A stretch of DNA of 64,000 bases from Erinaceus europaeus (GCF_950295315.1 NC_080164.1:6805582-6869581); one strand, 5' to 3'; numbered from the stretch's first letter, positions 43,392 to 54,242 are shown. Numbers and translations: made by a program. Notes: generated by a model not told the origin, from the letters alone.

Positions 43392-43506
43392 TTTGATCAG
43401 GAGCACTGTTTCTATGCCGCGCATGTCAATGAGGCTATTTGCAACAACTGCGTTGTCTATTTCTAGAGCTGTGAGGACAGTTGGGAACTCTGGATGATAA
43501 GCAGCT
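43392..43506 (-). CDS. SMC6: SMC6 exon (about residues 576-614), hinge
   Basis: 115 nt: [20 protein letters not shown] then [18 protein letters not shown]. The hinge continues. It opens with the last base of a split Arg codon. Donor AAA/GTAAGG. Confidence 0.97.
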
Positions 43507-43997
43507 CTAAGGGAAAAAAAAAAAAAGTTACTTTACCAAACCTGAGTTATACGTACAAATACGTGGAGAAGGGCTATCGGTAGTATTAAGACAAAGAAAA
43601 TATCTAAGAATACATCCGGAGTAAGCTTATCACACAGAAGATTTTATGTAATGCCACATACACTAAGAGCAATTCTGAGCACCTTAGAAAACCGCAGCTG
43701 TTTCGAAATAGTTAATATTTTAGGAAGGATGAAATAAGTAACGGAGTCAACTATGACTGGTAGGTAAGGTTAGCCAAACGGAGAAAGTGACTAGAACCAA
43801 GCACAGCAAGACTCATCAGTGCCTTGACAAGAGCTACTTCAGCAAACAAGGTGACATCATTAAAGCTTGACAACCGTGGGTCCAGGAAAGAGAAGGAAGA
43901 GGAAAAGAGGAAATCCAACATATAGGCAACTTGGTGGAGTATTTTCTATGGTAGTCAACTTATGATAAAGTTAGGTGGGAGTGAAAGAACGAGAAAG
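43507..43997. other. SMC6 intron stretch, nothing identified
   Basis: Unique-looking sequence. Confidence 0.4.
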
Positions 43998-44061
43998 GGG
44001 TGTGGGTGTGTGTGTGTGGGTGTGGGCGCGCGTGTGTGTTGGCGCTCTAGACATGCCCAGC

Positions 44062-44113
<52 letters not shown>

Positions 44114-44140
44114 GGGAGTCAACGTGTGTGTGTGTGTGTC
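43998..44140 (+). repeat. (GT)n-rich tract with duplicated spacer
   Basis: GT runs at 43998-44040, 44065-44112 and 44124-44139. The motif CTCTAGACATGCCCAGCTCC at 44045-44064 recurs as CTCTAGATATGCCCAGCTCC at 44144-44163, so a block of about 100 bp is tandemly duplicated. Confidence 0.9.
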
Positions 44141-44163
44141 CACACTCTAGATATGCCCAGCTC

Positions 44164-44667
44164 CATCAAAGAAACAGAGAAGGCAGAGGTTATGGTGGGA
44201 GATTTCTGGTGACATGCAGTCCCCAGTCAGTCTCCGGAAAGCAGGCTTCTCTCTGTCAGGAAAGAGCACTGTTTTAAGCAGGTACAGCTGCTGCTAGACG
44301 ACACTGTCACTATTAGAGTTTTGTGAGCTGCAAAGTTCAGCCGCATATTCCCATGGCTCCGTAGCCTGTGACTTCTCTCATATTGACTCCGTTACAACCA
44401 GTTGCACGCTGAGAGATGCTAGAAAATGAGTCAGAAAGAGCCAATTATTCCTGTGCAGAATTAGTACTAGGCGTCAGTGACAGGAGACAGGAAAAGTATA
44501 TGAAGTGGGTTCAGCAAGGTAAGGTGGAAAGCATACACAAGGCAGGAGGGAAAAAGGAAAATGGTTTCGTTACTTCTAGCAATCACTGTGGGTCTCAATT
44601 TAAGGTCAGAGGAGAACTACAGGACTCGGTGATACAGAGGCTCAGAATAAAATCATGTAATAAAGAT
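44164..44667. other. SMC6 intron stretch, nothing identified
   Basis: No repeat or exon recognised. Confidence 0.4.
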
Positions 44668-44835
44668 GGTCTAGTGGTCCGGGAGGTGGCGCGGTGATAA
44701 GGCTTTGTACTCTTAAGCATGAGGTCCTGAGTTCGATCCCCGGCAGCACATGTGCCAGAGTGATGTCTGGTTCTTTCTCTCTCCTCCTATCTTTCTCACT
44801 AATAAATAGTCTTTTTTTTTTTTTTTTTTTTTAAA
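44668..44835 (+). repeat. SINE-D, best copy in the window
   Basis: GGTCCGGGAGGTGGCGCGGT head, GAGGTCCTGAGTTCGATCCC B-box region, GTGATGTCTGGTTCTTTCTC, tail TAATAAATAG then poly-T. Confidence 0.85.
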
Positions 44836-45272
44836 AGATGTTCTAATAGGGAGTAAATACCACACTCAAAACTGACATAAGGCAAAGAACCACGTTTAAA
44901 ATTTAGGGCATTTCTGGTGTTTCCAAATATATGAAAGCTTTTGGGAAGTACCAAACAGTGGACTTGCAGATATCCAAACATATCCAACAGTGGGAGATAA
45001 AGAAACGTCCACGAAGCAGGCTGCAAATATCTGAAAGGAGAACCAAGACAAAAGCAGACACCACAAGGTCTCAAGGAGGGGATATTTATAAAAACTGCAA
45101 AGTCAGGAAACGTCATTTCCTCATCCTATGCCCAGGCGGAAAAGCGGGGAAAAGGCTTCATGGGATTGCAGAAGTCAGTAGCGCTTCTGGCCCCCATGGA
45201 AACATTTGTGTTCTCTCTGGCTGTGTGCATGCCTAAGCAGCAATAGTATGGATCCGACAACCAGTGCATTAC

Positions 45273-45477
45273 CTCTGCCTTACATCATACATCTCCTTCC
45301 GGAACTCAGAAACTATGATCTGTGGCCTTGAGGTCCCTGGAGAATAAAACTTTTTCATCAGTCCCTGGAGTACTCTTTCGTCAGCATGACTATGGCACCA
45401 GTAGGCTTGCAGAAGTCCTTTCAGGCAGGATTCGATGGCCAAGGCCAGCTCGGGGTCCCGAAGGTGAATGCAGGCCC
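45273..45477 (-). CDS. SMC6: SMC6 exon (about residues 508-576), hinge
   Basis: 205 nt: [67 protein letters not shown]. The core of the hinge. Acceptor TTCCAG/GG; donor CAGAG/GTAATG. Confidence 0.97.
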
Positions 45478-45539
45478 CTGGAAGTGAGAGCAAGCACAGC
45501 ATGACAAGGCCTATGTGAGTAATCGTTTTGCTTGCTTTA

Positions 45540-45806
45540 TATTTTTTTTATTTATTCCCTTTTGTTGCCCATGTTTAATTGTAGTTGTTACTGATGTCAC
45601 TGTTGTTAGATAGGACAGAGAGAAATGGAGAGAGGAGGGGAAGACAGAGAGGGAGAGAAAGACAGACACCTGCAGACCTGCTTCACCGCCTGCAAAGCGA
45701 CTCCCCCTGCAGGTGGGGAGCCGGGGGCTCGAGCCGGGATCCTTATGCTAGTCCTTGCGCTTTGCGCCACATGCACTTAACCCGCTGCGCTACCGCCCGA
45801 CTCCCT
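45540..45806 (-). repeat. SINE-A
   Basis: GTTAGATAGGACAGAGAGAA, full body, ending GCTACCGCCCGACTCCC. It starts about 60 bp upstream of an SMC6 exon acceptor. Confidence 0.93.
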
Positions 45807-46063
45807 GAATAATCATTTTCTACAGGCACTTGCACTGTTTTACCCCCAGGACAGTACTCTGAAAAAAATGGTTTACAGTTTTAAATATCCAGAAGTTAGA
45901 AAGTTTAACTTTTCTTCTTTTGTTTTCTTACAATACATGCAAGTTCTCGCAAACAACACAACTCTTCGATAACCAGAGTCTTAACAGATTCAGCAGGCCC
46001 CTTCCTGACAGTAAGAAGTCATTTCTAACGCTGAGGATTTCCTGGTTAAGTGATGACAAGTAC

Positions 46064-46242
46064 CTAGAGGCCCTACAGGCTTATAGGCAAACTGCTTCCT
46101 TCGGTAAGCGTCATCGATGGCAGCAAGCAGGGCGGGAACGTGAGGTCCGAATCTTTTCAATCGGTCAGTTTTACTGTCCTTCAACTCCTTCAGCTGCCTC
46201 TGATTGTAGCTGAGTGTGTGCTTCACATCTAGTTCTTCTCTC
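46064..46242 (-). CDS. SMC6: SMC6 exon (about residues 448-508), coiled coil to hinge
   Basis: 179 nt: [40 protein letters not shown], then [17 protein letters not shown] and one base of a split Gly. [10 protein letters not shown] begins the hinge, the dimerisation domain with SMC5. Donor CTAG/GTACTT. Confidence 0.97.
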
Positions 46243-46524
46243 CTAGGAATGCAAGTGGGGACACAGAGAGCAAGTGACAGTCACACCGAGATAGTCAATC
46301 CTGCCCCCTAACGTCTTCATACCAAGGGATGACCCAGCTACCCTGCAAATGAAGGCAGACTTCTCTATTTGTCCATGACCGACTGAGGAGCTAGAGAAAT
46401 ATAGCTAGAGAGTATCGGCATGAACATGAGTGATCCGTTAGTGATGACAACTAGCATCCTTGACATTGTCAAGTTGTAAGTTTAACCAAATTTTGGAAAA
46501 GTGATTTAAAAAAAAGCAGAGAAG

Positions 46525-46805
46525 GGGAGTCGGGCTATAGCACAGCGGGCTAAGCGCAGGTGGCGCAAAGCACAAGGACCGGCATAAGGATCCCGGTTCG
46601 AACCCCGGCTCCCCACCTGCAGGGGTATCCCTTCACAGGCGGTGAAGCAGGTCTGCAGGTGTCTGTCTTTCTCTCCTCCTCTCTGCCTTCCCCTCCTCTC
46701 TCCATGTCTCTCTGTCCTATCCAACAACGACAACAATAATAATAATTACAACAATAAAACAACAAGGGCAACAAAAGGGAATAAATAAATAAAATAAATA
46801 TTTAA
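46525..46805 (+). mobile_element. SINE-A with 17-bp target duplication
   Basis: Flanked by AAAAAAAAGCAGAGAAG at 46508-46524 and 46806-46822, identical. Head GGGAGTCGGGCTATAGCACA. Confidence 0.94.
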
Positions 46806-46908
46806 AAAAAAAAGCAGAGAAGAAACATGTCTTCTCTCTTCATTAAGAAGCAAACCCATATGGCTTCCAAGTGATTGCGAATACCATCGCGAGGCTCTTG
46901 AGACTTAC

Positions 46909-47073
46909 ATAATTCTGGAGTGCTCTTCTTTGTCCTTCTCTATGGCTTGCTGAAACTGCTCGATATCTTGAAGGGAAGTACTGTCTTGGTCCTGTAATGT
47001 CTTTACTTTCTCTTTTAACCAAGCTATTTTTTTTTGCCTTTCCAACCGCTCAGGTTCCAAAGATTGATCAGTA
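46909..47073 (-). CDS. SMC6: SMC6 exon (about residues 393-448), coiled coil
   Basis: 165 nt: [20 protein letters not shown] through [18 protein letters not shown], then two bases (AT) of a split codon that becomes Met with the next exon, where human has Lys. The acceptor CTACTAG/T follows a weak pyrimidine tract. Donor AT/GTAAGT. Confidence 0.96.
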
Positions 47074-47362
47074 CTAGTAGTAAAAACGTACAGTGGAAAA
47101 CATTAGATGAAAAACCTAACATTTAAAAAAACAAAGCAATGACTAGTGAAAGATAAAGAGTCTGATCCACCTAACAGCAGAAGCCAGAACTCCCACCTTC
47201 TGCATCCTAAAAAGAATTTTGGGGGAGAAATGACAGGGGGAAGGTGACCAGAGGGCTCTGAACCCCAATTCCATTAGGACCCAGAGAGAGGCAAGAAAAA
47301 AAGGAAGGATATCTAAAAGTAGTAATAGGTATAGGTGTGACTTAGAAAGCAAGAAAAGGGGA

Positions 47363-47665
47363 GGGGGCTGGGTGGTAGCACAGAGGGTTAAACACAGCAG
47401 GTTAAGTGCGCACGGCACAAAGTGCAAGGACTGATGTAAGGATCCCCGTTTGAGCCCCCGGCTTCCCACCTTACAGGGGAGTCGCTTCACAGGCGGTGAA
47501 GCAGGTCTGCAGGTATCTGTCTTTCTCTCCCTCTCTCTGTCTTCCCCCTCCTCTCTCCATTTCTCTCTGTCCTATCCAACAACAACAACAACAACAATAA
47601 CTACAACAATAAAACAGCAAGGGCAACAAAAGGGAATAAATAAATAAAATAAATATTAAAAAAAA
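47363..47665 (+). repeat. SINE-A
   Basis: GGGGCTGGGTGGTAGCACAG head with a small internal duplication (GGGTTAAACACAGCAGGTTA), body, AATAAATAAATAAAATAAAT tail. Confidence 0.9.
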
Positions 47666-47667
47666 GA

Positions 47668-47832
47668 GGTGGCGTATGTGGTTAAGAGCACACAGTACAG
47701 TGTACAAGGACCCAAGTTCAAGCCCTTGGTCCCCACCTGCAGGGGAAAGCTTCACAAGTGGTGAAGCAGGGCTGCAGGTGTCTCCCCCCGCCCCAATTTC
47801 TCCATCTCTACCCAATAATAAATAAATAAGTG
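47668..47832 (+). repeat. SINE-B
   Basis: AGGTGGCGTATGTGGTTAAG, GGGGAAAGCTTCACAAGTGG, tail AATAATAAATAAATAAG. It follows the SINE-A directly. Confidence 0.8.
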
Positions 47833-48149
47833 AAAAAGGGAAAGAAGGCAGGACCATAGAGAAAAACGGGGAAATATATATAAATACAGATAGATATATA
47901 CATAATTGTTGGCCCGTATCTGTGAGCTTGGGAGTACTGTAGTTTCCAATGGAGGGAATAGGGTCACAGAGCTCTGGTGGTGAGAACGGTTACAGGTTAT
48001 CTCATAATTTTGTAAATCAATATTAAATTGCTAATAAAAATAAGCAATGTGGAAACATTAGAAATAATACACAAAATGTATGTTCCATCTCACTATTATT
48101 TGATATGAAAATGAGGCCATCTTTGAACACTGCAAAGCGACGGTCCTAC

Positions 48150-48235
48150 CTTTTCAGTTCCTCAATTCTTTTGCAAAGCTGCTCATCATCTTTCCTTAAA
48201 GCTCTATATTCATTTAGGGAACGATTATATACAAC
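48150..48235 (-). CDS. SMC6: SMC6 exon (about residues 365-393), coiled coil
   Basis: 86 nt: [20 protein letters not shown] then CKRIEELK plus two bases of a split Ser codon. The junction reads ELK-STDQ, one Lys fewer than the ELKKSTDQ I recall for human: a one-codon difference in an A-rich tract at the exon end. Confidence 0.96.
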
Positions 48236-48371
48236 CTGACAATATAGCAGACACATTTCAGTAAAATGCAAATGCAAAGCATCTCATCATTCTGTCAAAT
48301 CTTCAAACCAGAGACTAAATATATGCAAACAGATGTTTAAAATACAGTATGCAAGTGGACACAAGAAATCA

Positions 48372-48702
48372 TCATATTTATTTATTTGCTTGTTTGTTTG
48401 TTTGTTTAAATACAGCCACCAGAATGACTGCTGGGGTTTGGCGTGTGCACGATGAAGCCACTACTCCCAATGCCCATGCTCCCGGCATCCCCTTTCCTTG
48501 CCTTGTATCTGACAGGACAGAGAAAAACTGACAGGGGTAGGAGAGCAAGGGAACGATCAGGAGAGACATCTGCAGCAATGCTTCACCACTTGTGAAGCGC
48601 CCCCACCTGCAGGTGTGGGGAGGGGGGTTTATTTAACCCGGGTACCTGAGCATGGAGACCTGTGTCCTAAAGCAGGTGTGTGACCAACTGACCCCCAGAT
48701 CG
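48372..48702 (-). repeat. Diverged SINE-A long form
   Basis: (GTTT)n start, ACTGCTGGGGTTTGGCGTGT, CTTCACCACTTGTGAAGCGC, ending GTGTGTGACCAACTGACCCC. Confidence 0.7.
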
Positions 48703-48825
48703 TTACATTATTAAAAAATCAGGAGGTGACCAATTTCTACTGGGTCAGAGTCCCCCAGAACAAAGGAACAATGCCTCTATTCGCCACGTAGCTTTCCCCA
48801 TATTCCAGGCTGGGAAGCCTCTCAC

Positions 48826-48972
48826 CTCGGCCTCATTATAGGCCTTCTTTTTGTTGGCCAGGTCTAATTTCAGTGCCATGCATTCTGGTGCTTGTGCATT
48901 GGTCTCTTGACTAATATGCTCTAGTTTGTCTTGAATATCCTTGTATTTCTTTTCTGCTTCGTTAAGTCTGAC
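48826..48972 (-). CDS. SMC6: SMC6 exon (about residues 316-364), coiled coil
   Basis: 49 codons: [20 protein letters not shown] through KKKAYNEAE. Acceptor TTAAG/GTC, donor GAG/GTGAG, phase 0. Confidence 0.97.
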
Positions 48973-49030
48973 CTTAAAGAAAATAACAATATTGTTAGAG
49001 TGTAGTTTATTGTTCGTTAGTGACAGGATA

Positions 49031-49057
49031 ACTATATATATACATATATATATATAT
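49031..49057 (+). repeat. (TA)n run
   Basis: Interrupted TATATA tract about 60 bp upstream of the acceptor of the SMC6 exon at 48826-48972. Confidence 0.9.
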
Positions 49058-49137
49058 TGATGGTTCACATTTCCCAAATATGTAACTTAACTACATTTGA
49101 CATAAGCCAAGGAAATAAGATTATATAAAGTATTTAA

Positions 49138-49262
49138 GGGGCTGAGGAGACAGCATAGTGGTTATGCAAAGACTTCCGTGTCTTAGGGTCCAGAGCCCCA
49201 GTTTTATCTCCACCACCACGAAAAGTAAAAGCTGAGCAGTGCTCTAGAATCATAAGTAAACT
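49138..49262 (+). repeat. SINE-C
   Basis: GGGGCTGAGGAGACAGCATA, GGTTATGCAAAGACTTCCGT, GAGCAGTGCTCTAG. Confidence 0.8.
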
Positions 49263-49337
49263 TGAAAATAAAGGAAAATGATAGCTGCTTTGTTCTTTTT
49301 CTAGCTTGATTTTCAAGACATCAAAGATAATATTCTT

Positions 49338-49634
49338 TTTTTAATTTATATTTATTTATTTTCCCTTTTGTTGACCTTGTTGTTTTGTATTGTTGTAGTT
49401 AGTATTGTTGCTATTGATGTCCTCATTGTTGGGTAGGACAGAGAAAAATGGAGAGAGGAGGGGAAAACAGAGAGGGGGAGAGAAAAATAAAGACACCCGC
49501 AGACCTGCTTCACTGTCTGTGAAGCGACTCCACTGCAGGTGGGGAGCCAGGGGCTCAAACCGGGATCCTTATGCTGGTCCTTGCACTTTGTGCCACCTAC
49601 GCGTAACCTGCTGTGCTACTTACCAACCAAATTC
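49338..49634 (-). mobile_element. SINE-A with 16-bp target duplication
   Basis: Flanked by CAAAGATAATATTCTT at 49322-49337 and 49635-49650, identical. Confidence 0.94.
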
Positions 49635-49650
49635 CAAAGATAATATTCTT

Positions 49651-50668
49651 ATACTACAACCAAACATGGGAGCTAAAAACTCCTGGAGTCAAGTAGTGAA
49701 AACACCAAGTGCTATGTACGTAAGTCATACTAGGGGTTCTTATAAAGGGAGAAAAGGCTAGACATTCCCCCTTGGCACGGGAATATGGGAAACCCACAGG
49801 GGTGACTGTCTACCCTGATAAACAGACTAAAAACAGTGAGCTGTCATTTATCTCCACTGAAGAGGCAATGGTCTGTAACATCCTGTAAGTTTCACGCATA
49901 CACTTCCTAAAGTCAACAACTAGCTATCACATTGTGGACTCCACTGAAAATCTAAGCAAGTCCGTCAATCACAATACACTTTTCTCCTTTTGCCCAACCT
50001 GAATGTAAATTTTAACTGGATGAGACAGATGGTACATACACTACAGCTTTAGAAAGGTGTTAAAAAGGAAGAGGCATTATAGAGTGAATCGTCTCCCATA
50101 TGGTAAAAACAATAACCACTAGATCCACCAAGAGGAAATCACTGCTTTTCTTTACCACTCAACTAACCAGTGTCTAGCTACTACTGGGCGGAAGTGGAAG
50201 ACTCTGGTGCCTTCTTAAAATGTTCAGTAGTGATTTTAGGTTGAAATTCCACCTTAACAGACCTAACAATTTATACCACGTGTCCTACCTGTGTGCAATC
50301 CTCCGCGCCATAAAAATCACTTCTCTGCAAGCTGTGACAGCGATCTCGGGGCACTGGGTTTGCTTCTCAATTCTTATCAGTTTCTCTTAGCTTTAATGCC
50401 AGTCAAGTCGACTAGTATCCTAGCACGTCTTCAGTCCTCAGTCTTTGTCATGACTCTCCTCCTTACTAAGCTAACAGTCAGAAAGCTTTCATGGTGCAGC
50501 ATCTCAGTGACAGAGAATCACTGCCCACAAACATGTATGTGTTGAGGGTCTCCGTCCACAGCATAGAGCAGCTGCTCACATCCACCTTCTCCCTGCTCAC
50601 AGGGAGCTACAGTAACCTTTCAGCTGAGGTTTAGACTGACTTCGCCTGAATAATAAGAATAGTCAGGC
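49651..50668. other. SMC6 intron stretch, about 1 kb, nothing identified
   Basis: No young SINE, exon or LTR signal. The longest repeat-poor stretch inside the SMC6 introns around here. Confidence 0.4.
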
Positions 50669-51404
50669 TTGTAAGATGTAGGGAGGTTGTGGGGATGTGG
50701 TGGAGCCTGGCAAGGCTTGACCTGAGAGGTGAGTCCCCCCTGGTAAGTCTTTCTCTCTACGGAGGGGTTGAGCAAAAAGGGGAGATACATGAACCTCAAA
50801 AGGGAGGGGTTGAGCAAAAAGGGGAGACACATGAACCTCAAAAGGTTGGCGGCCATGTAAGTCTTCCCTCCCCCACAAAAACATCCTGCATCTTCCCTCC
50901 GGAGCCCAGCATTCCTTAAAAAACATTAAGCCTGCTCCACCCTACATTCCCTGATACTATGGCCAGTCCATTTATTATCTACATATCAGTCTTCTGCTTT
51001 GTCTTACAAATGACTAAACATCTCCTTCCTAATTCCCTGCAGGGTATTGCTAATCCTGCCAGTTGAGCCCCTAGCAACAGTTGCTGGGGAGGTCCATACC
51101 ATTCCCAGCCCTCTTTTGCCTTTCTCCACCCCTTTCCTAACTATGTATGGTATTGTTAAGCCACTTCCGTTTCTGTCTTGTTTTCTCGGTGTTCCACCCT
51201 GGGGGGGAGCGGGCAGGCAGACCGAGAGGCTAATGCCGGCCATTGCGGTTGCCGTCACGTGGCTTAACCAGGTGTGCTACCACCCAAATCTGGGGCGCTC
51301 AAATGAATAAAGATTTGTATTGCTTTGCCACCATGAGCTTAGTCCCTGGGTCATCTCTCTCTCTCTCTCTGTCTGTCTCTGTCTCTTGACACTAGCCTGA
51401 CAAG
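50669..51404 (+). mobile_element. LTR-like element (boundaries provisional)
   Basis: The 3' end reads AATAAAGATTTG (51307-51318), ACCATGAGCTTAGTCCCTGG, a (CT)n stretch and CTAGCCTGACA, paralleling the U5 end of the LTR at 34458-34917 (AGCTCAGCCTGACA). It may begin at TGTAAGATGTAGG near 50669. It contains a 42-bp tandem duplication and, at 51250-51295, a fragment TAACCAGGTGTGCTACCACC like a reverse SINE-B head. No clear target duplication. Confidence 0.55.
50761..50844 (+). repeat. 42-bp tandem duplication inside the LTR-like element
   Basis: GGAGGGGTTGAGCAAAAAGG starts both units (50761 and 50803). They differ by a single T/C change. Confidence 0.95.
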
Positions 51405-51495
51405 TCGACACTGCTACTTTCATGTGCAGTCAACATTTGGGTCTCAGCTACGTGCTGACCAGACTTACAGCGTCTGTATAACAAGCTGCCATTAC

Positions 51496-51594
51496 CTGCT
51501 GTTCTTCTGTTTTCCTCTCGAGCCGAGCAGCACGATCTTCTCCGATCTTGATATTGTCTCTGATGGCATTCAACTGTTTCTCAATTTCATTGAC
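51496..51594 (-). CDS. SMC6: SMC6 exon (about residues 283-315), coiled coil
   Basis: 33 codons: [20 protein letters not shown] then [13 protein letters not shown]. Only 100 bp of intron separates it from the preceding exon. A sense-strand LTR-like element ends about 90 bp past its donor. Confidence 0.97.
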
Positions 51595-51694
51595 CTAAGA
51601 AAAATGAGTGGACAGATCATATGACTCATCGTGAGCAAATGTATTCCTCAGGGTAACAAATACATGTAAATAAGTAATGAGGCAAAGTGATTAC

Positions 51695-51814
51695 CACTGC
51701 CCAAGCCATTTCATGTTTCAGATATTCTAAATTAGTCTTCATTGTGCTTAGACCAGCAATACTCTGAAAGCGTTCTTCTTTCTCCAAACACTGGCGCTTC
51801 AGTTCAGTAAGTCG
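51695..51814 (-). CDS. SMC6: SMC6 exon (about residues 243-282), coiled coil
   Basis: 40 codons: [20 protein letters not shown] and on to [12 protein letters not shown]. Charged heptad-like coiled coil. The acceptor TTTAAG/CGA has a non-consensus A at -3 behind a long T tract. Phase 0 both sides. Confidence 0.97.
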
Positions 51815-52149
51815 CTTAAAAAAAAAAAGAACATGTTTCTTACTAACATTGAAAAGATTTTTTTTTTTTACTGGTATATTTCTCTTAAGATATTGTCTAG
51901 ACAAGTACTAGAATGATTTTTTAAAAAATGTGAACATAAAAGTATTTTTGGTTCTTTGGTATAGTGACCAAGTGTAATAATTCTGCTAATTTCTGCACTT
52001 GAAAAGTAACCAAATGCTCTTAAGATGAACAAAAGTGTAGGAAGAGAAGTTTCCATAAAGAACACAAGTTCAGATATACCCCACAATTCAGTTATCTATT
52101 TCATTCCCATCGGAGGTGTTTAAAGCCCCTCAAAATCTATGTGCTCAAG

Positions 52150-52452
52150 ATAGAATCCAATGCGTCCTGGAGCCCCACTTCCCCAGAGCCCCGCACCACT
52201 AGGGAAAGAGAGAGGCAGGCTGGGAGTATGGATCAACCTGTCAACACCCATGTTCAGCGGGGAAGCAAATACAGAAGCCAGACCTTCCACCTTCTGCATC
52301 CCACAATGACCCTGGGTCCATACTCCCAGTGGGTTAAAGAACAGGAAAGCTATCAGGGGAGGGGATGGGATACGGAGTTTTGGTGGTGGGAATTGTGTGG
52401 AGCTGTACCCCTCTTATCCTATGGTCTTGTCAGTGTTTCCTTTTTATAAATA

Positions 52453-52458
<6 letters not shown>
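52150..52458 (+). repeat. L1 3' end
   Basis: GAGCCCCACTTCCCCAGAGC, GTTCAGCGGGGAAGCAAATA, CACCTTCTGCATCCCACAAT, then TTTTATAAATAAAAATTA. Confidence 0.8.

Positions 52459-52506
<48 letters not shown>
52459..52506 (+). repeat. (TA)n microsatellite
   Basis: About 24 TA units grown from the L1 tail. Confidence 0.97.
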
Positions 52507-52509
<3 letters not shown>

Positions 52510-52526
52510 TTATCTCTTCCTTTTAA

Positions 52527-52920
52527 TCCGAGAGCTGCTTGGCTCTGGCTTATGGTGAAGCCTTAGGTATGGCAAGTCTGTGTGCTATCACTATAGCCCT
52601 TCATTATCTTTCTTTTTCTTCAAACACTTCTCAAACCTTTCATTGATGAGAAAGAGGGGAAGAAAGAAAGCTAGGAAGACAGAGAAACCAGAACACTGCC
52701 TGGCCATAGGTGACTGCAGAGACTTGTCAACCAGTGTTGAACACTGAAAGTGCTGTACACAGCCTCGGCCAGGAAGGTGAAGACAGAGAGGGAGGAGGAG
52801 ACAGCCCTGCTTCTCACTGCTCCTGTAGCCGCACTCCCACGTGGGGACCAGGAGCCTGAGCCTGGGTCTCTGTGCATGGCAGGATGTATGTTCGTGTGGA
52901 TGCGCCACTGCCTGGCCCCC
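52527..52920 (-). repeat. SINE-C fragment then an old B-like SINE
   Basis: 52527-52600: GAGCTGCTTGGCTCTGGCTT. 52745-52920: CAGCCCTGCTTCTCACTGCT, AGCCTGAGCCTGGGTCTCTG, ending GCGCCACTGCCTGGCCCCC. Confidence 0.55.
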
Positions 52921-53061
52921 AGACCCAATCTCAAACATACACTCCTCAAAACTTTTGAAGTAGAAGAGTCAGAGAAACATCAACACATTTGAACTGAGTC
53001 AATTATAAAGTTTGGGCCAATTTGATTTCAAAACAAGGTAAGAAGTAACTAGAAAATATAT

Positions 53062-53200
53062 TTTTAAATATTTTACATAATTTATGAGAAAGAGGAGAGA
53101 AAGAACCAGACATCACTCTGGTACATGTGTTACCGGGGATTGAACTCACAACGTCATGCTTGAGTGTCCAGTGCTTCATCCACTGTGACACCTCTTGGAA
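53062..53200 (-). repeat. SINE-D
   Basis: Reverse copy: CAGACATCACTCTGGTACAT, GGGATTGAACTCACAACGTC, ATGCTTGAGTGTCCAGTG. Confidence 0.75.
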
Positions 53201-53214
53201 CACAAATATATATA

Positions 53215-53585
53215 TTTACCAGAGCACTGGCATACAATTATTAGGGGAATTAGTACAGTAAGGACAGGGAGAGAGAGCACCAAGTGGAACAGGGACTGCA
53301 CATGGTATACTGCATCAAAGTAATGAGTCTGGGGAGGGAGGACAGGAAGAAAACTCTGGGAGCCTATTATATAATGAAATTGTATGTATATGTCAATGAC
53401 TGCACTGTAAAGCATTAACCCCGTCAATGAAAATAAACAAACAAATAAAAAGAAGCTGGAACAGGATGGCAGAGGACCTAGTGGGGGTTGTATTGCTATG
53501 TGGAAAACTGGGAAATGTCACGCATGTACAAACTATTGTATTTACTGTCAAGTGTAAGCCCTCCCACCCCCAAATAAAGAAATCA
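53215..53585 (+). repeat. Two R1 family copies in tandem
   Basis: First: ACTGCATCAAAGTAATGAGT, CACTGTAAAGCATTAACCCC, GAAAATAAACAAACAAA. Second from about 53455: GAGGACCTAGTGGGGGTTGT, TATGTGGAAAACTGGGAAAT, CCCAAATAAAG. Confidence 0.75.
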
Positions 53586-54216
53586 AAAGAAGAACTGAAA
53601 ATCCCAAAGAGCTGTATAAAACAAGTAACAAAGAAAGATATGAACGCATGCAAACATTGGTGGGGTTTAAATCAATTGGAAACATATTTTTCTCTCTTCC
53701 TTTCTCATTAATCAATACATCTTGGAGGGAAATATTGGCCTTTAAACTACTTTGGCCTTTAAATATTGGCCTTTAAATTGGGAATTGTTTATATCTGATA
53801 GAACCAGCTAGACACATGATAGAACCATGTGTCAGGGTGTAAATGTGTAACACACTCCCTATCTTCTATAAGCTAACGAAGAAGTTGAAATGTGCACATA
53901 ACCAATTTTACAGAAACAAAACAGTTTTGTACAACATAGTACCACATATACACAAAGTCATGAAAACCACTTTATTATACCAGGGATAGGGAACTTAATT
54001 TTTTTTTTTTTTTCCTACCAAGGGCTATTTGGTTACTTAAAACATCATTCAGAGGCTGTAGAGAATCATTAACTTAAATTAGCACTTATTGTAGCTCTGA
54101 GTAAAGCTCTGGTCTCAGTGGCCAGGCCAGACTACATGCTTTCACACGCTGCACATGGCTCGCAGGCCTGCGGTGGCATGCAATTCTACTATGTTACTTT
54201 GTAAGAACTAAAAGAA

Positions 54217-54242
54217 TGACTGATATATATATATAATATCAG

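Larger units (their letters stand above)
47165..48045 (+). repeat. L1 3' end interrupted by two SINEs
   Basis: Left part: GCAGAAGCCAGAACTCCCAC, GACCAGAGGGCTCTGAACCC. Right part from 47835: TTGTTGGCCCGTATCTGTGA, CACAGAGCTCTGGTGGTGAG, ending ATTGCTAATAAAAATAAG. The two parts fit the order of the reverse copy at 12030-12520. Confidence 0.65.

Noticed and set aside
43955..44277. Cys/Val-rich open frames
   Set aside because: These are translations of (GT)n.
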